Positions 26,647-38,900 of a stretch of 64,000 bases of DNA are shown one piece after another. The position numbers and the translations under genes are program-made. The notes under the pieces were generated by a model. It saw only the letters and a list, made by a program, of their open reading frames with translations. It did not search any database and was not told the origin of the DNA. Each line of letters begins with the position of its first letter. The stretch's first letter is position 1. The stretch comes from Eunapius fragilis. Taxonomy: Eukaryota > Porifera > Demospongiae > Spongillida > Spongillidae. Location: positions 4,132,889 to 4,196,888 of the forward strand of contig OY811992.1 in assembly GCA_963681505.1 (NCBI GenBank). Direction: 5' to 3'.

Positions 26647-26772
26647 TCTTGTGGTCAGTTACACAGCATAGATATGCAAGCACTGTCCCCGTTGTGTTGC
26701 TCCCCACACCCACTGCATACATTAAAAAATGAGTGAAACAAGATATAATAATTTAATATAAATTAAATTGAA

Positions 26773-26996
26773 GGTGTAGGATTTGTAGGTATCAATTGTG
26801 TAGAAAGTAAGAAAACAAGGGATTATGCTAATTTGTGCCATTATGAATTTATAATGATTACATACCGCATTAACCCATTTTATTCCATGAATTTGCTAAA
26901 TGTTGGTATGTAATAATCATAATTTCATAATGGCACAAATTAGCGTAATCCCTTGTTTTCTTACTTTTTACAGTTGATGCTTACAAATCCTACACC
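26773..26996. mobile_element. Palindromic MITE (copy in X)
   Basis: Inverted arms of about 90 bp. The left starts GGTGTAGGATTTGTAGG and the right ends CCTACAAATCCTACACC-like (read on the opposite strand), around a loop of about 38 bp. Arms include AACAAGGGATTATGC and its complement GCGTAATCCCTTGTT. The same element sits at 61,412-61,636, so it predates the X duplication. Confidence 0.85.
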
Positions 26997-28240
26997 CCCA
27001 ATTAAAATTTATCTTGTTCATTTTGAATTTGTCCCACACCTCCTCTGTCCTCCTCCCACAGCGCGTCCTCTTCTTCTTAGTCCAGCTGCTCATCTCAAGG
27101 TGAGCTACTCCCAGAACTTTGCCCAAATCACAGCATAACCTTGCTAAAAGGTCAGCATGTTTCTCATTTTTGTGGCTATTCGATACATGTAAGTGCTAAG
27201 CTTAACTACGATGGAGAGGTCCTTGTATGTACCAGTTGAGCCCAGGGAATGTGTCTACCAGGTTCCCTCAGGGAATATGTCTACCAGGTTCCCTTAGGGA
27301 ATATGTCTACCAGGTTCCGCTGTGGAATACAGTTTCTAAACATCCTGTGTCTGCAGGTAGATAAAAATTGTCTTGAACTGATTTCCATTGCAATAACTTA
27401 ATGCTCAACATTGTTTGTATTGTAGTATTCAGTAAAAGCTGTAGTATCGTGAAGTGCTGCTTAAAACCCATGCAATTATAGGATATTGCTTTAATGCGAC
27501 TAGACATTTTGATACAAGAGAAATTACTACACATTTTAAGTGTAGCTATAGTATTTTTAGCTAGAGACTTGTATTGTGTCTGTACTATTCAGCTGTAACT
27601 CGACCACTTGCAAGACTCCTACATGCAAATAAAATTTTAATAGGTTCATTAGAATTCAAAAGTGAATGTCAAATCTTAATAACTGCCAAACCTAATTCTA
27701 TTACACACACACACACATACACACACACGCGCACACACTCTTAACCCACCTGATTGTTTGAACAAGCCTTTTTCTATAATGCTGAGTTCTTCCTTCCAAC
27801 ACCATCCTATATCAGCATTGAGTTATTAAACTTGCTGCCATGGCATTATTTCTTGAAATGTGTGTGTTTAAATTTTGTGAGACAGTTACCACAAAAAAAG
27901 TCAGTTTCTATAAACTACATGACACATTGTCCATTGTCATGGATACCGTGGGCGTAGGTGGCCATATTGAAAGCAATTGCATGTGTCAGAGCGATGTGCA
28001 ATTTGAGATGGAGGGTACTAGGGTGTACGCTACTCGCAACCTAAACAGCTAGAGAATGCAGTAACCAGAGTCAATCACAACATGACACAATAATTGAAGT
28101 GGGGAGGGGGGGGGGGGGGAGGGGAACAGTATAGCAGAGATTATCTCTTATCCTAACTAACCTATTCACAACTCATGGCAGTAGTCAACCACAAAAATTT
28201 GGGGGGCTAATTAATATTCATGAGTCATGATAAAACGATG

Positions 28241-29971
28241 CATAAGTAAGTGTGCAGTATGCATGAAACAAAAATACAGTGTGACGGCTTGAATTATCGC
28301 TTACGAAGTAATTTGCCACTGCTTGAAGGTCTAACATATCTGTATCATCTTTATGCATCCATTTGTGGTACCGCTACCGCGTAATTTATTCAATTAGACC
28401 ATCAACGTGTAGCCTTTTAATATGATGCTGGCTCAAAATTTTTGGGGGCTTAAGCCCCCCCCCCCACTACGGCCTTGCAACTCAACTTACACAAACAAGT
28501 CTTTCTGTCTATAAGAGAAGCCGCTTCAATTCCATATAGCGCTCGCTATTCAGCTTAAAATGCGCATGCGCTAAATCGGATGTGAAGATGGGGAATTGTC
28601 TAAGAAAAGGCAATGCGCGTGTGTGGGTGTGTTTGTGTGTATACGGCGTACGTACTCTGTGCTACGCACAAGATAATGCTAGTCGCTCTCACCCTTATAG
28701 AATCCGAAGTAGTTCAGCCTGTCGTTCACCTACCTGTAAAAGTACATGATAGTCAGGAGAGTATATATGCGTTATATGCTTTTTATTTTCACGTAGAAAG
28801 TACACTGGGAAGAGTATCCAGCTCAGGCTGTACAGGTATTTATGATACAGCTCTGTGCTGTTTTATATGGTGTTATGATACCACATGTATTATCACATTT
28901 CCAGCTAGAGCTTGAAGATGGGGAGTTTGGATATCTGGTTTGTGTGGGGATTATATGAAGTGATATCATTTCTGTTGTTTGTATGGGGATGTGAGCAGTG
29001 CATGCAAAGTTAAATGATTTTAACCCAGATGCCAGGAAAGCTTGCATGTAAGCTATGAGTGTCTGTATATATCCAGCTGTGTTATTGACATGAACATGCA
29101 AGTGTGTGTGTTGTATGATGGGCATTTTTCGTTTCACATGCACATACATACATGTACGGGGAGTGCAAACCCACTCAAACAGTGTGTGGTCACATGCTTA
29201 TAAGCACCCATAAATCACATGCATACACCATGCCTCATCACATCTACTCTTATCACATGAACACCCCACACCTCGTCTCCATTCAAAGGTCTAACAGTAA
29301 CCTTATGGTCACCTTTCATTTCAGAAAGAAAACCCTGCTCCATGACTTCTAACGGGAGGTGTCCTGTAACTGTTAGTCACTTGCTGCCTGTGATCAAACA
29401 CTATCCACTTATATACATAATTGCAATTCTGTTGTGGAAGACATCAAGCTTACCTCTGCGAGGGTAAAATAGCGCCTTAGTTTGTTATCTTCATTTATTG
29501 TATGCTATTTGTATTCTGCTAGTGTCTTTCATTTTTGGTTGGTAATGAAAAAAAACTATCTTTCCGGAAAAAAAATCAGTGACCTGGACGGAGAGAGAGA
29601 GAGACAATGGATAAATGGAGAAGACATCTAAGCTCTCCACTGGCATAAGGTTCTTTTGCCCATGCAGCACATTAAGGATGCTATCATTAAACATCGGGCG
29701 GTCAACATCACAGCTGTCATTGAGAATCAAAAGAATTTGTACAATTTTGAAATCCTATTGAATTGAAATATTTTGGATTTAGATTCAATTATCAGAACTC
29801 TTCTGCTTGGTCCATAGTTCTCAGTATTACCAATGCTGATGATGAGCAATGCGTCATGAAATTTGTTGGCAGTAAGTCACAAAAAAAATTATCTTTGTGG
29901 GTGAAACATATCATAACAGATTCTGTACTTCATTTCATTGAACACTTTGATATCCTACAAACCCTTCTTTG
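28241..29971. other. Single-copy spacer between X and unit A
   Basis: Unique sequence, largely AT-rich. From 28,588 on the plus strand several short segments have plausible splice borders and compatible frames: ATG GGG AAT TGT..., ending near 28,618; then 28,701-28,735, VVQPVVHLP; 28,800-28,838, KVHWEEYPAQAVQ; 28,910-28,942, LELEDGEFGYL; and KENPAP-stop from 29,326. That would be a small N-myristoylated (MGNC) protein, but no family is recognised and the model is speculative. C-runs with GGGGGCTTAAGCCCCC lie at 28,443-28,464. Confidence 0.25.
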
Positions 29972-30271
29972 ACCTGTTGTATGTAAAGACTGACTGCCAA
30001 GGTGCTTTGATTAACTTAGATGAAGTTCTAGAATCTTTCATGGTTGTGGATTTGAGCACTGTGACCTACGACTTGAAATCATTTGTTTTCGTTGCAGTAG
30101 CCCTTAAATAATTACGTCACACTTTTCTATAGGGCGTGGTAATGCATCACGAAGCAAAGCAAAGTTGGCAATTAATGAAATGATACCAGCGGACACCATC
30201 CGTTTAGTTTTATATTTATATTTCATATCCTCTAATTATTATTGTATTGTTTTCTCATATTGAAAGGGAAG

Positions 30272-31048
30272 AGGTATTTTGAGGGAGGCAGGGGATGAGG
30301 GAGGCAGGGGATGAGGGAGGCAGGGGATGAGGGAGGCAGGGGATGAGGGAGGCAGGGGATGAGGGAGGCAGGAGATGAGGGAGGCAGGGGATGAGGGAGG
30401 CAGGGGATGAGGGAGGCAGGGGATGTGGGAAGCAGGGGGTGAGGGAGGCAGGGGATAAGGGAGGCAGGTGATGAGGAGGCAGGGGGTGAGGGAGGCAGGA
30501 GATGAGGGAGGCAGGAGATAAGGGAGGCAGGGGATGAGGGAGGCAGGGGATGAGGGAGGCAGGGGATGAGGGAGGCAGGAGATGAGGGAGGCAGGGGGTG
30601 AGGGAGGCAGGGGATGAGGGAGGCAGGGGATGAGGGAGGCAGGGGATGAGGGAGGCAGGGGATGAGGGAGGCAGGGGATGTGGGAAGCAGGGGGTGAGGG
30701 AGGCAGGGGATGAGGGAGGCAGGTGATGAGGAGGCAGGGGGTGAGGGAGGCAGGAGATGAGGGAGGCAGGAGATGAGGGAGGCAGGGGATGAGGGAGGCA
30801 GGGGATGAGGGAGGCAGGAGATGAGGGAGGCAGGGGGTGAGGGAGGCAGGGGATGAGGGAGGCAGGGGATGAGGGAGGCAGGAGATGAGGGAGGCAGGGG
30901 GTGAGGGAGGCAGGGGATGAGGGAGGCAGGGGATGAGGGAGGCAGGGGATGAGGGAGGCAGGAGATGAGGGAGGCAGGGGATGAGGGAGGCAGGAGATGA
31001 GGGAGGCAGGGGATGAAGGAGGCAGGGGATGAGGGAGGCAGGGATGGA
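30272..31048. repeat. G-rich 15-16 bp minisatellite, unit A
   Basis: About 50 tandem copies of GATGAGGGAGGCAGGG with small variants (GGTG, AGAT, missing G). Higher-order blocks repeat, for example around GATGTGGGAAGCAGGG at 30,423 and 30,668. On the minus strand it gives a long Pro/Leu/Ser-rich frame that I regard as an artefact. Confidence 0.95.
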
Positions 31049-32181
31049 CGTCTTTGCTTTCCATCTTTATCGCGATTTTTCAAGTTCAGAATCCTCCAGG
31101 ATGATGAGGCCAACACATGAAGGAACACAAGGTGCCAAGAGAGATAGCCCTGATAGATGAATAGTCCTTGCTTGTATCTTTGGTGCATGTTGTGAGGGTG
31201 GGCTGATTATCCGAAAAAGTGTTTTGCTTAGGTGGTGGATGAAACAAGGAAACTTTGCGCGTCTGTTGTAAATCCGGTGTTAAAATTTTAGTTTTATCAT
31301 GTATGCTAAAATGTCGGATAAGGTAGCAAACAAGTGGGAACCCATTCCTGACTACAACGTATGGTCATGTGATGCTAAATTACTTGTACACATTTGCCAG
31401 TAAAATAAATCAAGCATGCTTTGGAGATATTCATAAATAGGTTACTTTAGGTACACCTGTTTATTGAGAGGGAGGTGGGATGGCAGTATAAAACCTCCAA
31501 CTTTTTAGAACTCAACATGTTCTCATGTGATCAAGTTGTCTTGTGATGTAGATATGTATTGTGTTGTACCGCACTATGAAATGACCACATCCTGTGATTG
31601 TTGCAGAGCCTCTTCCAAAAGAATGAGTGTGGGTTTGTGGGATGTGGCTCAACTTTCAGGTTTCAATCTTTGTTGAAAGGAGGCCCTAGTTGAGGGAAGG
31701 AGCTCTCACAAGAGTGTAGGTTTGCGTTCTCTGTCACTGCACACCTTCACAACAGCATCAACCTTCCCCAGATGTGGATTGCTACTAGTTCAAAACATAA
31801 TTGTAGCTGTAGATCAGTACAAAAAAAAAGTTGCATCTCCAGTGAGAATTTATGCAAAAATAGTTGAGCTTGTGTAAGCTGCTGAGCCCTCGAGCTTTAT
31901 GTCAGTAGATACCTCAGCCAATGAAGAACTTTTTCATCAAGAACCAGGGAATTGTTATGTGGGCTACCTTATAATGATACAGATAGAGCAGGGACAGTGC
32001 AATTTAGGGATCACGAAGTTTTGGCAGCAAGCTCTGCAACTGACCATCTTTGATTCATTTTTCCTGGATGAATTTTTGGGCTCCCTAATCTGGGCACCTA
32101 AGGTATCAGTGTTTCTAACTAACTGAGTTTAAGTGGTCATGTTAACTAAACTAGAGTGTGCAACTGATTTTCAGGTTTTAA

Positions 32182-33874
32182 TGTCTATTGTCCTGAGTGG
32201 CCACCCGGGGGTACAATTGGACACCCGGGTGGACAGCAAAAAAAGTTTTTGCCGTTCGGTCATGGAAGGGACCTAGTGGCATTTAACGGTACCGGCTTAT
32301 AGAACAAGTCTTTCTAGGATCGGGCCGAGATAAGTAAGGCTTAAATCCTTTCGATACCCGTAAAACGAGCCGTGCTAGCGGACCTATCCATTACGTTCCG
32401 TGCGGTACGTACATATCGTATACGAGCTACGTAAGGTAAGTTTATTTTGCCAACGTTCATACAGATAGTAAAATAGCTGTTTCTCTGGACTAGTGTTTGT
32501 CAACAAAAGGTGATTGAGAGCTTTCAGCTGTCTGTATAGACCTATGTTTAAAAGGACATGTACGCGTATAGGCCTAGACTATACTCGTACATGACCTTTT
32601 AAACATAGGCCTAAACAGACAGTGAAAGTTCTCAATCACTTTTAGTTGACAAACACTAGTCCAGAGAAACAGCTATTTTACTATCTGTATGAACGTTGGC
32701 AAAAAAAAACGTACCTTACGCAGCTCGTATACGATATGTACGTCCCGCACGGAGCGTAATGGATAGGTCCGCTAGCACGGCTCGTTTTACGGGTATCGAA
32801 AGGATTTAAGCCTTACTTATCTCGGCCCAATCCTAGAAAGACTTGTTCTATAAGCCGGTACCGTTAAATGCCACTAGGTCCCTTCCATGACCGAACGGCA
32901 AAAACTTTTTTTGCTGTCCACCCCAGGGGCGGATGCAGGATTTTGGCGAGGGGGGGGTCCGACATGAATAATTGATGAGGAGGAGGGGCGCGCGCGAAGC
33001 GCGCGAAAAATTTTGTGGTACGCATTCCAATTTTTCCACAGATTGTACATGTAAGGGGGCCGGGGATTGGAAACTAAGGTAATCAACACCAATAAATGAC
33101 TGACACTCCGTTACATTTCTGCCGGCTATTGTAGTCTTATGGATTTAAATGGCTGTGTTGTTACATGCATGCGGTTTCCATTGCTATTTGAACCACTTAA
33201 AATTTACCATCGCACTCCGGCAGATGACCTACTTCAAGCAGTGAACAGTATAACATTCGCGCGCGAAAAATTTTTTTGCACACATTCCACAGATTGTACA
33301 TGTAAGGGGATTAGAAACGGAAGCAATCATAACCAATAAATGCGTGCCACTCCGTTACGTTCTGGTTTCCAGGCTATTGTGGTTTTGCGGATTTAATCGG
33401 CTAGTGTGTTTCGTCGCAGATTTGTATTGTACGCCGGCTTAGTTTCTTCGTTAAAATTTATAATTTAAAATTTACAATGGTCTTGCAGCAAGGTGCATTC
33501 AACCTTGATGGGTACTAATAAAAGAGCACGAATCAAAATAACTGCGGAAAGAATCGCTCTATATTACGACCGTGGGTTAGCATTTTGGAATACATTTACC
33601 TTACGTACAAATACCAGCCTACTACGTATCTCGCAATTTACAGAACTAAAATATATTACTAACCAACGAATAAGCAATAAGCAATAACTATTTAGCAACT
33701 TCACGAAGTGCACTCCGTAGAAATGTATATCTCACGTGCGACACGTCATATGCTAATTATATTCATATTCAGGTTCGAGGGGGGGGTCCAGACACCCTGG
33801 ACCCCCCCCCTGGATCCGCCACTGCACCCGGGTGTCCAATTGTACCCCCGGGTGGCCACTCAGGACAATAGACA
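32182..33874. mobile_element. Foldback (palindromic) DNA transposon with TTAA duplication
   Basis: The left end TGTCTATTGTCCTGAGTGG and right end CCACTCAGGACAATAGACA are exact inverted copies, flanked on both sides by TTAA. Arms extend to about 340 bp each (centre ~32,575). Unit B at 47,615 has the uninterrupted site GGTTTTAAGGTT, proving insertion after duplication. TTAA duplication is characteristic of piggyBac-type transposition; no transposase is encoded. The right arm is itself interrupted at 32,924-33,824. Confidence 0.92.
32924..33824. mobile_element. Nested non-autonomous TIR element, 5-bp duplication CACCC
   Basis: Inserted in the right arm of the foldback. The ends CAGGGGCGGATGCAGG and CCTGGATCCGCCACTG are inverted repeats. 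Flanks duplicate CACCC, which the intact left arm confirms as one copy. It contains an internal direct repeat of about 150 bp (32,992-33,150 and 33,256-33,405). No convincing transposase frame. Confidence 0.85.
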
Positions 33875-34014
33875 TTAAGGTTATTTAAATAATTGTTTGT
33901 AAATTTCTTTTTTCTTTGTCACAATTAGTCAGCATTTTTTTATGCCGTTGCAACAAATTTGAATCCACATACTATACAAAACAATGGATAAAAAAAAGTG
34001 TTACTGATAGATTT

Positions 34015-34520
34015 TTAGACTGAGGATGGTATCTTACCCTGAGCGGTGGCAAGGGTAAGGTCATGTTTGTAAATAGGGTGGCGATGTGATGACCTGTTTC
34101 CACAAATGCACAGAACAGCAGCACGAAGGGAAGCATAAGAGAGTCGAGTGCGCAGCCAGCTAACTACAAGAGAATATGGTTTGTCCTGCTTGATGGAAAT
34201 CATGTTTGCCAAACGCCTGTAAAATGGTGAACACTCACGAGCCATTCCTCCTGTTGTACTAAAACCCAGTGGTGTAAAGACCCCACGCACAACCTCTTTC
34301 ACCCGTTGACTATATTGTTGCTGATTCATGTCTGTGGTATATTGCTGGCAAGTCCATGGAACGGTAGCTTGGAGCATTAGGGTGGAAAACCCTTACATCA
34401 AAGTAAGCATCCTGACCACGATTCCAAAACCCCTTGGCACGTATATCGAGACGTGAATTCTCATCAGTGTTGGCAGATTTGTGGTGAGAGCCTTCACCAT
34501 TCAGTGGTTATAAGTGCTGC
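34015..34520 (-). pseudogene. Retrotransposon reverse-transcriptase ORF, C-terminal remnant (unit A)
   Basis: Minus-strand frames encode ENSRLDIRAKGFW and FDVRVFHPNAPSYRSMDLPA (~34,480-34,375), then VFTPLGFSTTGGMARECSPF and LRTRLSYASLRAAVLC (to 34,015). This block order is known from the C-terminal region of retrotransposon RT-containing proteins of cnidarians and sponges. A frameshift near 34,375 separates the two halves. Unit B carries the same remnant at 47,755-48,245. Confidence 0.6.
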
Positions 34521-35155
34521 CCAGTCTTGGGTTTAATAATGGGTACCATAATGACTCATGTTTAATGTTAATCATACACGTATAAACATGAGCTTGTTGT
34601 AATTGTGCACGGGAGGGCAGAGCAAGATGGCTTATATGTGGTACGTATCCACAAAAACTTTCTGTGCGAGTCACATGTAATAAGGTCACCCGTATTGTTT
34701 AATAAATTGGGAGGGGCTTATACGTCTTTGCAATCAAACAGAAATGGACCATCAACATTAGTTATGTCATCATTTGAAAACCACACAATGATAACTGCAT
34801 TAGTGGGATTATGCCTTAAGATACTACCTTATAGAGTTGTATGTATGAGTGGGCACAGAAAATACCTTTACTGCGTTTGACAAAATATGAATTAAACAGC
34901 TTTTCTATGTACAATCGGTTAGGTCAGTTGGTCCCCCCTCACTCCATGAACGTAAAAGTATTGGCTGATTATATTTGCCATGCAATGATTTTATATTGTA
35001 TAGGAGATCAAAATTTCTGTTACATGCACAGTCCTTTGTCTGGACATATGTCTAAGAAATCCTGTTTATCTTGAAACTTTTAAGTTGTCCCAGCCTCAAC
35101 TTTGAGCATGATTGCAACATGTTTTCAAGATATTCTGTTTGTTAATGAAGGTTAA

Positions 35156-35419
35156 AGTTATGCAAAACTTTTTAAAGATTGTTCAATTACTGAGGCTTGT
35201 TCCTTACTTGATATTCAAGTTGATACCCAGTGGAAAAAAGAAAGGTTTGAAATGATTGCTGCACTTGGTATAGCTACATATTCAAAAGGTGGCAATGGAT
35301 TAACCATCATCACTGAGCCAATTGAGGGGATTCCGAAGGTTAAAGGTGCAATCTTGGACTCAGGTTTCAATGGCAGTGTTGTCAAGTGTTCCCTGACGAC
35401 ATGGTTGGGAGGCTTATAG
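35156..35419 (+). CDS. Unidentified 88-codon open frame conserved in both units (A copy)
   Basis: Open frame without a start ATG, bounded upstream by TAA and downstream by TAG, encoding LFKDCSITEACSLLD, WKKERFEMIAALGIATYSKG and NGLTIITEPIEG. The B copy at 48,961-49,224 has exactly the same length with only substitutions, although flanking DNA has many indels. I do not recognise the protein. It may be the 3' end of a transposon gene or a real exon. Confidence 0.35.
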   Translation, partial: SYAKLFKDCSITEACSLLDIQVDTQWKKERFEMIAALGIATYSKGGNGLTIITEPIEGIPKVKGAILDSGFNGSVVKCSLTTWLGGL

Positions 35420-35915
35420 TGTACATTGAGGTAGGTTTCCGAGTTGCTCTAATAAAATCTTTACACTTCAAAATTCTGATAAAGTATGTATATTTGCATA
35501 GGCTTTCAATTTTGAACTTCTTAACAGTACCCACTGAATGGTACCTTTAAAAATCCTGGATATGCGCCTGCGCACACACATAACAAACACATCGCTCCCA
35601 TCAACAAAGCGCTTTATAACTTCCCCCTTAAGGTTGAGGCGGCGTGTGATTAGCAATATTATGACGTGACGTCAACCTGCATTCTGATTTGTGCCACCGC
35701 AGCTGTGACGTACGCGGGTCTGGTAGGAGACGGGCCATAATTAGAAGTGGTTCGATCTAAATATGCAGCACGCAGTACACAGCCCCGCTACAGGAAAAAG
35801 TATTGTGTTCCCGAACACGATTATATCAAACGTAGAAATATAAAATCGATGACATAACTGAGCTCAATTAGTGAAGGACAGTCACGTGCGTTATTACTAC
35901 AAGAGCGCTCGCAAG

Positions 35916-38900
35916 ATGATGGTCCTCCACTTGGTGGTGGTGGTGGTGATACAATTATTACTCACCATGTGCAGTTCAAGTAGTAAGCAGACGAATACTA
36001 TATGTTTGTACATACGTTCGTGAACCACCGTGTGCGCGTACAGACTCCAGCGTGGGAGCCTGTTAAGGCGTTTGAGTTTTATGAACCGTGCTCACGCGAG
36101 TGCGTGTTTATGTGAGTATACATGTATAGACATTCATTAGGGTACATTGTTTGAATGCACGTTTTATGAACTGACATTGCTACAAGTATATGTAAAATTA
36201 TGTGCATACGCGGCGGGTAGGTTTATTCCGGTTCTCTAAAAGCAGCCCAACCACCTCTGAGTGCTGTGAGCCTGAGGGGACCCCAGTACTTTGATGAAAT
36301 CAGCGATAACTCGAGCAGTGGGATAGTAGCGGGATCAGTCATCCAGCTCGTCTGTTCAGCCAGTGGACAGTTCACTGCTCCCCACATACAGTGGACCAGG
36401 AATAATATCACCATTCCAGAGACTGCACAGTTGCCTCACCTGATGGTAAAGAGTAGGACAGAGAACACCATCACTTCCTCAGTCCTCACTATCTATGGTT
36501 TCTCATCAAGTGATAATGGAAGCTATCAGTGTTGTGCTTCGGACAGTACTTTGAGTAAACCATTACTGCTAACAGGTTAGTGTCACATCAGATCCTTTAC
36601 TTCAATTACCCGTCCTTTACTCTGCAGCTATCAATGGCTCCAACGTATTGAGAATAACACGAGAACTTAGTAACTCCACATCAGACAGAACATCTGTTCC
36701 TCTTGGAAGTTCAAATATTTCAACCAATGGATCCTTTCTGAGATGTTCAGCTGAACAGCCTTCTTCATCCTCTCTTGCTGCACCCAGTGTGATATGGTTG
36801 AAGGATGGGACACAGCTATCTGGTGATGGGGTTAGGGTTGTTGTGACAACTACCAATACCACTTTCATGGGATCAAACAGGACTTTAAGCTTTGTCAAAA
36901 TCTTCAACTTCAGTCAGTCTGATGCTGGAGTGTACCAGTGTGTGTTCTATGACACTCCATCCCAGGGAGGAGAGGTCGTTACCACTAGACCATACAAAGT
37001 GGACACAGGTATGGACAGCTACTTTTCATGTGCTGGAATGAATGTGTTTTATCTTTATTTGTTAGGTCCAGTCTTCATTTCTGCTGCTTCCCCTTTATCA
37101 TTCACCCTCTGTCCCCCTGAGCCTCTGGTCCTCCAAATGAAGGCAGGAGGGGAGTATGCTGGTATTCAGTGGACCAGGACACCAATAGCTCTGAATGTCA
37201 GCAGTGATGAATTGGTGGACTTTCAGCAGACATTTGTGAGGACTGTGACATCAGAGCAGGACTGGGGACTATACTTGGTGTCCATTATCTTGCCCAATAA
37301 TTCATCTTCCAACTTCACAATCGCAATCAGCATATCTTGTAACACCACTGTGCCCAGTAAGTCAATAGACAAGACTGAATAATAGTACTGGAATGTTTAT
37401 TGATAGAAAAAATATAAAACAAAAAATGGATGGACACTATTATTGTTTAGAACTCTGTAAGCAGTTGTCTGGGAATCATAACCCCTCCCTTTTTTCATCT
37501 GTGGCAGAGGCCACACCCCAACACAGAGTCCCCTTGTCAGGTTGGAAACATCATGGGTCATTCCATAACCTGTGGGACTCAAATTGGATGCTATACTTTG
37601 CAAATACTCATATTAGTCTGACCTAATATGAAGGTTTGTTTGGTCCAAATAAAGTTTAAAAACGTGAATGGTTTACGAAATACACCATCATGAATAATTT
37701 AATTTTTTTCTTACTGAAAATTTCGACTTTGGAATGTCATAACTCCCTTCTCACAAACTTTGGCATCACATCAATGCTCTCTTAGTGTACAACCCAACAA
37801 AAATATATGTTTATGGGGTGGTGAAAGGGTTGAACAATAAAATGTGTATATAGCACGGTTTTGCAGAAATAATATATATTTTACTGAATGGAAGTCATTC
37901 ATTGTCTTCATGTATGAGTATGAGCTAGTTCTGGGAACCACAGAGGATTTAACAGTAAGTTCTTTCTTCATGGTTGTTTATAGAAAGTAAGTGTTGTTTA
38001 CATATGTCTCAGGTGATATTACACAATAGTTACCCAACCTAAGTAAACTGTGGTTTATGGTATGGAACATGACTCAGCACATGTTGTACATCCTCTGTCA
38101 CGTCCTAATAACGCTGACTTGTGCACTCAGTTGTTTTGTTCAAGCGGTGGTTTGTAAAGCGATGTCAAAAAACCTGTTGTGAACCATTCAAAACTTATCA
38201 GTATCGTCATCTACGGAAAGGCTACTATGCCCCGCCCTCCTCCCACTGCCACCTATTTGGGGGTTATTCTAGGCTACAGCTAGTCTGGGGACCCGACTGA
38301 TGGTTGTACTACTATCATTCTGGAGACGTGCTCGCAACCGTGCGCTACATGTAGTGCACGAATTCGTGTAGCATGAATCTGAGTTGAAGCCCCACATATG
38401 AGCATGTATAAGCCATAAGGTTATGAAACATATAAATCTAAACAATGTGTATTTGTAATGGCCGATTTACGTTGATGCTATCCATTACGACTTGGGTTTA
38501 CCGAGTTAAAGACCCCCAGCATAGGCGGCCCCTGGAGGCGGCCGCCAGTGTTCATAGCGGTTGCTATGAACACTGATGGTTTCTTTAGTTACCAATGTAT
38601 GCGCTTTATTTCTCTATGAATTGAGTCCGAATTTTCTCTAATAGCATTCATCTTCTATTTAGTCCGCCATATTGATGCTCGCAGAAGCAGAGATAATATC
38701 TATATATTGGGTAGTTTTGGATTACTTCAGAATGTCGTTTAAATATATATTATTGTGGTCTAACACATGACTAACATTTGTAAAAATATGATTTTTACTT
38801 TAATCTTATCAGAATGTAATAATGATATGCAGAAGTGTACAACCATAGTAACATCAATGTAAATCTAATACATTACAGAGGCATGCACTATATTAATTAC

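Noticed and set aside
30232..31188. Minus-strand 318-aa Pro/Leu/Ser-rich frame (and 45,470-46,602 in unit B)
   Set aside because: It is produced by the 15-16 bp minisatellite read in several frames at once; no domains, and length follows repeat number.
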